Below the pieces are notes generated by a model, which saw nothing but the letters and a program-made list of their open reading frames with translations, ran no database searches and was not told the origin of the DNA. DNA of 64,000 nt from Bog-473 sp963745175 (lineage in GTDB: Bacteria > Actinomycetota > Acidimicrobiia > Acidimicrobiales > RAAP-2). Below are positions 60,172-64,000 of this stretch, one piece after another. The translations under genes and the position numbers were made by a program. Location: contig CAVUWK010000001.1 in the NCBI GenBank assembly GCA_963745175.1, positions 248,001 through 312,000 on the forward strand, written 5' to 3'. Positions within the stretch are counted from its first letter, which is position 1. The number at the start of each line of letters is the position of its first letter.

Positions 60172-60971
60172 GCGCGACCGAGCTGCCGGTCAAGGGGTCG
60201 TTCCGGGGTGTCAGTGACCTGCCGCTCGTGGCCCGCCAGGTCCGCTTCGAGCAGCTGTCGTTCTGGCTGAACCCGATCGGCGCCGTGTTGACGATCGGGT
60301 TCTCGGTGGTCTTCATCGTGATCTTCTTGTCCACCTCGGGGCATTCCACGGTCGGCTACCTGGCGCACATCAACCTGGGCCAGTACTACCTCCCGGCCTT
60401 TGCGGCCTACGGCATCATGGCGGCCTGCTTCAACATCCTGGCCATCACCCTGGTGAACCGGCGCGAGATGGGACTGCTCAAACGGCTGCGCCTGAGCCCG
60501 CTGCCGACCTGGATGCTGCTGGCGGCCATCTTCATCAACTCCATGATCATTGCGTTGATCCAGGTCGTGTTGATGCTGCTGGTGGGCCGCTTCGGTTACA
60601 ACGTGCACGGGCCGCAGGACATCCCCGCGTTCGTGCTCGTGGTCGTGGTGGGCATGCTGAGCTTCACGGCACTCGGGGTCGGGGTCAGCACGTTGGTGCC
60701 CAACGCCGATGCGGCGGGGCCGATCGTGAGCCTCGTGTTCTTCATCCTGGTGGCGCTCTCGGGGCTCTACTTCCCGGTCAAGTCCGGCTCCGGTCTGTCG
60801 ACCTTCACCGATTTCTTCCCCATCCGCCACCTGATCCTCGCCTCGGTCGATTCGTTCAACGGGATCCCGGGCGCGTCGATATGGAACGACGTGCTGGTGA
60901 TGGCCCTGTGGGGCGTGGGCGGCGTGATCATCAGCCTCCGGCGCTGGGAGTGGTCGCCCAAGCGGGGATAG
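60168..60971 (+). CDS. ABC-2 type transporter permease
   Basis: The 267-residue protein has six membrane segments (IGAVLTIGFSVVFIVIFLST, YYLPAFAAYGIMAACFNILA, FVLVVVVGMLSFTALGVGVS, VSLVFFILVALSGLYFPVKS and others). The NADAAGPIVSL and FPVKSGSG segments are typical of ABC-2 drug and lipid exporters. It overlaps the ATPase gene by four bases. Its stop is three bases from the convergent SDR gene. It works with 59215 as an export pump under MarR control. Confidence 0.9.
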   Translation: MSATELPVKGSFRGVSDLPLVARQVRFEQLSFWLNPIGAVLTIGFSVVFIVIFLSTSGHSTVGYLAHINLGQYYLPAFAAYGIMAACFNILAITLVNRREMGLLKRLRLSPLPTWMLLAAIFINSMIIALIQVVLMLLVGRFGYNVHGPQDIPAFVLVVVVGMLSFTALGVGVSTLVPNADAAGPIVSLVFFILVALSGLYFPVKSGSGLSTFTDFFPIRHLILASVDSFNGIPGASIWNDVLVMALWGVGGVIISLRRWEWSPKRG

Positions 60972-60974
60972 GGC

Positions 60975-61736
60975 TCAGCAGGTCAGCCCGCCGTCGACCA
61001 CGACGACCTGGCCGGTGATGAACCGGTTGGCGGGGTCGGCCAGGAACAGGACGGCCCGGGCCACGTCGTCGGGCTCGCCCAGCCGGCCCAGGGGGGTCCG
61101 CCGGGCGATCTGGTCGAGCTGGCCCTCGTCGAGGCCGTGGCTCATCTCGGTGCGCAGGTAGCCCGGCGCAACGCTGTTCACGGTGATGCCGCGCGACCCG
61201 AGCTCGCGGGCCAGCGCCCGGGTCAGCCCGTCGAGCGCCGCCTTGGTCGCGCCGTAGACCGAGAGCCCGCGGTAGCCGGAGAGCCCCACCACCGAGGAGA
61301 TGTTGACGATGGCGCCGGCGCGCCGGGCCAGCATCACCCGGCTGGCGGCGCGGGTGACGTAGACGGTCCCCTTGAGGTTCAGGTCGACCACCTCGTCGAG
61401 CGCCCCGTCGCCGAACAGGCCGATCACGCCCTCGCGGGCGACGCCCGCGTTGTTGACCAGGGCGTCGAGACGGCCCCAGCGTCTCGCCGCCTCCCTGACG
61501 AAGCGCTCCGCCTCGACGGGGTCCGAGACGTCCGCCGTGCTGAAGTGGAAGCGCTCCTTGAGCTCCCGGTCCTCCTCCCAGGCCTGGACCGTGCCCGTCG
61601 TCGAGCGCGAGCACGTCTCGACGCAGTAGCCGGCGTCGAGCAACGCCTGCACCAGGCCGGCGCCCAGCCCCCGGCTGCCGCCGGTGACGAGGGCGACGCG
61701 GGGTGTGGCTTCGGGTTCGACTTCGACTTCGCTCAT
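60975..61736 (-). CDS. FabG-type SDR (3-oxoacyl-ACP/ketoreductase-like)
   Basis: The 253-residue SDR has ALVTGGSRGLGAGLVQALLD for NADPH, ALVNNAGVAREGVIG, catalytic Ser in NISSVVGLSGYRG, and Tyr and Lys in VYGATKAALDGL. The end ANRFITGQVVVVDGGLTC is classical FabG. Its ATG overlaps the stop of the AMP ligase gene (ATGA, 61733-61736). Reduction of a 3-oxoacyl chain held on the adjacent ACP is the natural hypothesis. It is the last gene of a minus-strand operon. Confidence 0.85.
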   Translation of the reverse strand: MSEVEVEPEATPRVALVTGGSRGLGAGLVQALLDAGYCVETCSRSTTGTVQAWEEDRELKERFHFSTADVSDPVEAERFVREAARRWGRLDALVNNAGVAREGVIGLFGDGALDEVVDLNLKGTVYVTRAASRVMLARRAGAIVNISSVVGLSGYRGLSVYGATKAALDGLTRALARELGSRGITVNSVAPGYLRTEMSHGLDEGQLDQIARRTPLGRLGEPDDVARAVLFLADPANRFITGQVVVVDGGLTC

Positions 61737-63115
61737 CCTGGGGTCCCCCTGACCGTCTTGCCGCCCCGGGTCTCGACCGTCTCGACGAGGTTGATGCTGC
61801 GCGGGTGCCAGGCCCGGGGCAGGTCGGCCACCGCGTCCTTGACCGCGAGGTGGATCTGGTCGGCGTCCGCCGCCGCCACCCCGCCGCGGGGCACGATGTC
61901 CACGGCGACGATGGCGCCGGTGAGCTTGCTGGCGCGCCCGAAGACGCGCGCCGCCTCGACGCAGCCCAGCGCGAGGATCCGTTCCTCGACCGGCAGTGGA
62001 TGGACCTTGACGCCGCCGACGTTGATGACGTCGGACCGCCTGCCCCGGAACAGGACACGCCGGCCGACGATCTCGATGAGGTCGCCGGTCGGCTGCCAGG
62101 CGGCGCTGTCGGCGGGTGCGGCACCGTCCGATTCGTCGGCGTAGCCCAGCATCCCCGCTTCGGCGCGCACCAAGAGCTCGCCGTTTTCTGCGCGGACGTT
62201 GGAGGTCGGGTTGGACTCACTCCACAACGCGTCGATGGACAGGCCCGGCAACCCGTCGCACACCGACGTGATGGAGCCGAATTCCGTCGATGCGTACACC
62301 TGGGACACCCGGGCAAAAGGAAAGGTCGTGCGCAGCTCCTCCAGCAGGTCCGCCGGGCTCGCCTCGCCGCCCAGCGTGATCTGCTCGAGGTGGGGCAGCT
62401 TGAGCTCACGGCTGCGGGCCTCGGCGAGGAGGAAGCGCCAGAAGGTCGGTGTGGCGCTGACACGGGTCACGCCGTCGGCGAGCAGTGCGTCGAGGCCGTC
62501 CTTGGGCTGGCGCGGGAAGGGGGCCACCAGGGCCGCCCGGCTGGCCAGGACGTGCAGGAGGACCTGGATCCCGGCGAACTGGTGCAGGCCGTAGGCCAGC
62601 AGCCAGCGCTGCTCGGGCTCGGGCCGGACAGCGTTCACCGTCTGCGCCAGCACGCGCCAGTCGTGGCGCGCCGCCTTCGGCGCGCCGGTGGTCCCGGTGG
62701 TGCGGATCAGCAACGGCTGCGGGCGGTCCGCGGGCACCGGCAGCACCTCGTCCGCCGCCTCACCCAGGAGCTCGTCGGGGTGGACCACGTGGTATGCCCC
62801 GACGAGGTCGTCACGCCGCGTCATCACGACGCCATGTCCGAGGGCCTTCGCCTGCGCGGTGAACGCCGCGCCGTCGGTGTCGGGTTGGTACTGGCACGGC
62901 TCCGCACCGGCCAGCGCCGCTCCGGCCAGCAACGCCGTGACGCGTGGAGCATCGGGCTCGACGATGGCGAACCGGTTGATGTCGCGACGTCGCAACGCGG
63001 TCGCCACGCGTCGGGAGGCGTCGAGCAGCTCACCGTAGGAGGACGCGGCCTCGCGGGTGACCACCGCGGTGCGCTCCGGTCCGTCGCCGGCTGCCGCCTC
63101 GAGCAGATGGATCAT
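61733..63115 (-). CDS. AMP-dependent acyl (ACP/CoA) ligase
   Basis: The 460-residue ANL enzyme has the AMP loop IRTTGTTGAPKAARHD, A5-like motif QVYASTEFGS, A7-like PTGDLIEIVGRRVLFRGR, and a catalytic Lys candidate in TRGGKTVRGTPG. It is shorter than typical acyl-CoA synthetases (about 500-550), as are many ligases in biosynthetic clusters that load a carrier protein. Its ATG overlaps the stop of the ACP gene by four bases. Together with ACP and SDR it should activate and load an acyl or aryl acid. Substrate specificity is not predicted. Confidence 0.85.
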   Translation of the reverse strand: MIHLLEAAAGDGPERTAVVTREAASSYGELLDASRRVATALRRRDINRFAIVEPDAPRVTALLAGAALAGAEPCQYQPDTDGAAFTAQAKALGHGVVMTRRDDLVGAYHVVHPDELLGEAADEVLPVPADRPQPLLIRTTGTTGAPKAARHDWRVLAQTVNAVRPEPEQRWLLAYGLHQFAGIQVLLHVLASRAALVAPFPRQPKDGLDALLADGVTRVSATPTFWRFLLAEARSRELKLPHLEQITLGGEASPADLLEELRTTFPFARVSQVYASTEFGSITSVCDGLPGLSIDALWSESNPTSNVRAENGELLVRAEAGMLGYADESDGAAPADSAAWQPTGDLIEIVGRRVLFRGRRSDVINVGGVKVHPLPVEERILALGCVEAARVFGRASKLTGAIVAVDIVPRGGVAAADADQIHLAVKDAVADLPRAWHPRSINLVETVETRGGKTVRGTPG

Positions 63116-63363
63116 TCCGTCCGGACGGCTGCGTAGAAGGCCACGATGTGCCCGACGCGCTCGGGGAGATCGCCGCCGGCGGAGAAGGGATCGGAGCCGA
63201 ACTCGTCCTCGAGCATGGCGGAGAGCTCGGCCGCCTCGAGGGAGTCGAGCCCGAGCCCGTCCCCCCACAGGCCCGTTTCGTCGGTCCATCCCTCGGTGCC
63301 CTTGTCGGCGCGTTGGAGGAACTCGGTGATGACGGCTCGTGCCATGTCCGGGTCGCTGGTCAC
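63112..63363 (-). CDS. Acyl carrier protein
   Basis: The 83-residue acidic protein has the phosphopantetheine site GDGLGLDSLEAAELSAML, with Ser after LGLD. The preceding helix is ITEFLQRADKGTEGW. GTG 63363 gives a normal ACP length. Its stop overlaps the ligase start. It lies 46 bases downstream of the methyltransferase stop. The pattern is of a dedicated ACP and not a general fatty acid synthase ACP. Confidence 0.85.
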   Translation of the reverse strand: MTSDPDMARAVITEFLQRADKGTEGWTDETGLWGDGLGLDSLEAAELSAMLEDEFGSDPFSAGGDLPERVGHIVAFYAAVRTE

Positions 63364-63409
63364 TGGTGGTCTTCCTTTCGCGGGGTCGGGGTTACGGGTC
63401 CGGTCCGGG

Positions 63410-64000
63410 TCACGAGGCCTTGAGCGCGGCGAGGATCCCGTAGCCGAGCGTCTCGTCCTGCCAGAAGGACTCGAGGATTTCGGTCGCCGACACGAAATCC
63501 TCCAGAGCGCGAGCGTGCAGGAGGTGGTCGAGGGCGGTGCGATGGGCGTGGACGTTGGACCTCCACGCGGCGAATGTCGGTCGTGTCGGCTCGCTGATGT
63601 CCGAGCTGTCGGTGACGGTCATGCCGAGCTCGGTGAGAGCCGACGTGTAGCTCTCCAACGGCTCCATGTGCGCATCGCCGAACGCTGACCGCAGCGTGGC
63701 GAAGTGCTCCCTCGCGCGCGCACCTCGACGAAGGGGATCTCCCGCTTCCGGATGATGTCGCACAGCACGAGCCGCCCGTGGGGTGCCAGGACACGCGCGC
63801 ACTCGCGCAGGAGCGCGGTCCGATCGCGCATCAGGTGGGACGACTCCAGGACCCAGACGACGTCGAAGCTGGCGTCGGGGAGCCCGTTGTCGGCTCCGTC
63901 ACGCTGCTCGAAGCGGGCGGCACTGGCGAGCCCGCGGTCGACCGCCAGCCCGGCCGCAGCAGCGACGCCGCTGGCGCTGGTGGTGATGCCGAGCACCGAG
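63410..64000 (-). pseudogene. SAM-dependent methyltransferase, frameshifted and cut by right edge
   Basis: Two frames carry one class I methyltransferase. Upstream part: LGITTSASGVAAAAGLAVDR, ASFDVVWVLESSHLMRDRTA, VLAPHGRLVLCDIIRKREIP. Downstream part one frame over: EHFATLRSAFGDAHMEPLES and WQDETLGYGILAALKAS to 63410. The break is near 63718 in a GCGCGCG run; one base added or two removed repair it. The start is outside the window, so motif I is missing here. It is the first visible gene of an operon with ACP, ligase and SDR. Probably a tailoring or quinone-type methyltransferase. Confidence 0.7.

Noticed and set aside
1..64000. tRNA, rRNA, insertion sequence or integrase
   Set aside because: I looked for a T-loop GGTTCGAATCC, conserved rRNA stretches, DDE or tyrosine/serine recombinase motifs and terminal repeats and found none that I could support.

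Overview
The window looks like chromosomal DNA of a high-GC actinobacterium, most probably a member or relative of Acidimicrobiia. This is inferred from gene content: mycothiol-type DinB proteins, ECF41 and ECF42 sigma factors, an LLM flavin oxidoreductase, a PbpA-type PBP and a secreted protein with GYW-x-VASDGGIF repeats. Many genes also seem to lack a ribosome binding site and have a TANNNT -10 box 6-7 bases before the start codon. I see no rRNA, tRNA, transposase, integrase or CRISPR array.

Composition and gene density split the window into blocks. (1) 1-24.4 kb is lower in GC and loosely packed. It has many single-gene units: FUSC transporter, TMEM175 channel, LLM oxidoreductase, an HTH/Clp-N operon with two matching operators, a methyltransferase, VOC, cupin, FAD and SDR oxidoreductases, an alpha/beta hydrolase-adenylate cyclase fusion and secreted proteins. 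It ends in a minus-strand membrane operon (secreted repeat lipoprotein, fatty acid hydroxylase, DoxX, ICMT-like). (2) 24.7-53.4 kb is very GC-rich and dense: enoyl-CoA hydratase, giant secreted repeat protein, PBP, arsR-czcD, TRAM RNA methyltransferase, DGPF-ECF42 operon, an SDR/Baeyer-Villiger monooxygenase/esterase cassette, ECF41, L,D-transpeptidase, a hybrid histidine kinase, ABC-F and a double acyl-CoA dehydrogenase. (3) 53.64-56.2 kb returns to low GC (PNPOx, TMEM175, aminoglycoside-phosphotransferase-like) and abuts a decapitated globin gene, so it looks like an inserted or rearranged segment. (4) 56.2-64 kb is GC-rich again: PrmC-like methyltransferase, a MarR-controlled efflux locus (MFS plus DrrAB-like ABC), and a methyltransferase-ACP-AMP ligase-ketoreductase operon running off the right edge, which may be the end of a biosynthetic cluster.

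Reading-frame quality needs care. At least eight otherwise well conserved genes are broken, nine times in all, and each break is repaired by deleting one base. This insertion-only bias suggests consensus sequencing errors more than genuine decay. Two relics (a cyclase tail near 7.3 kb and a globin head near 53.6 kb) look like real gene remnants. Coordinates of broken genes are given for the whole locus.
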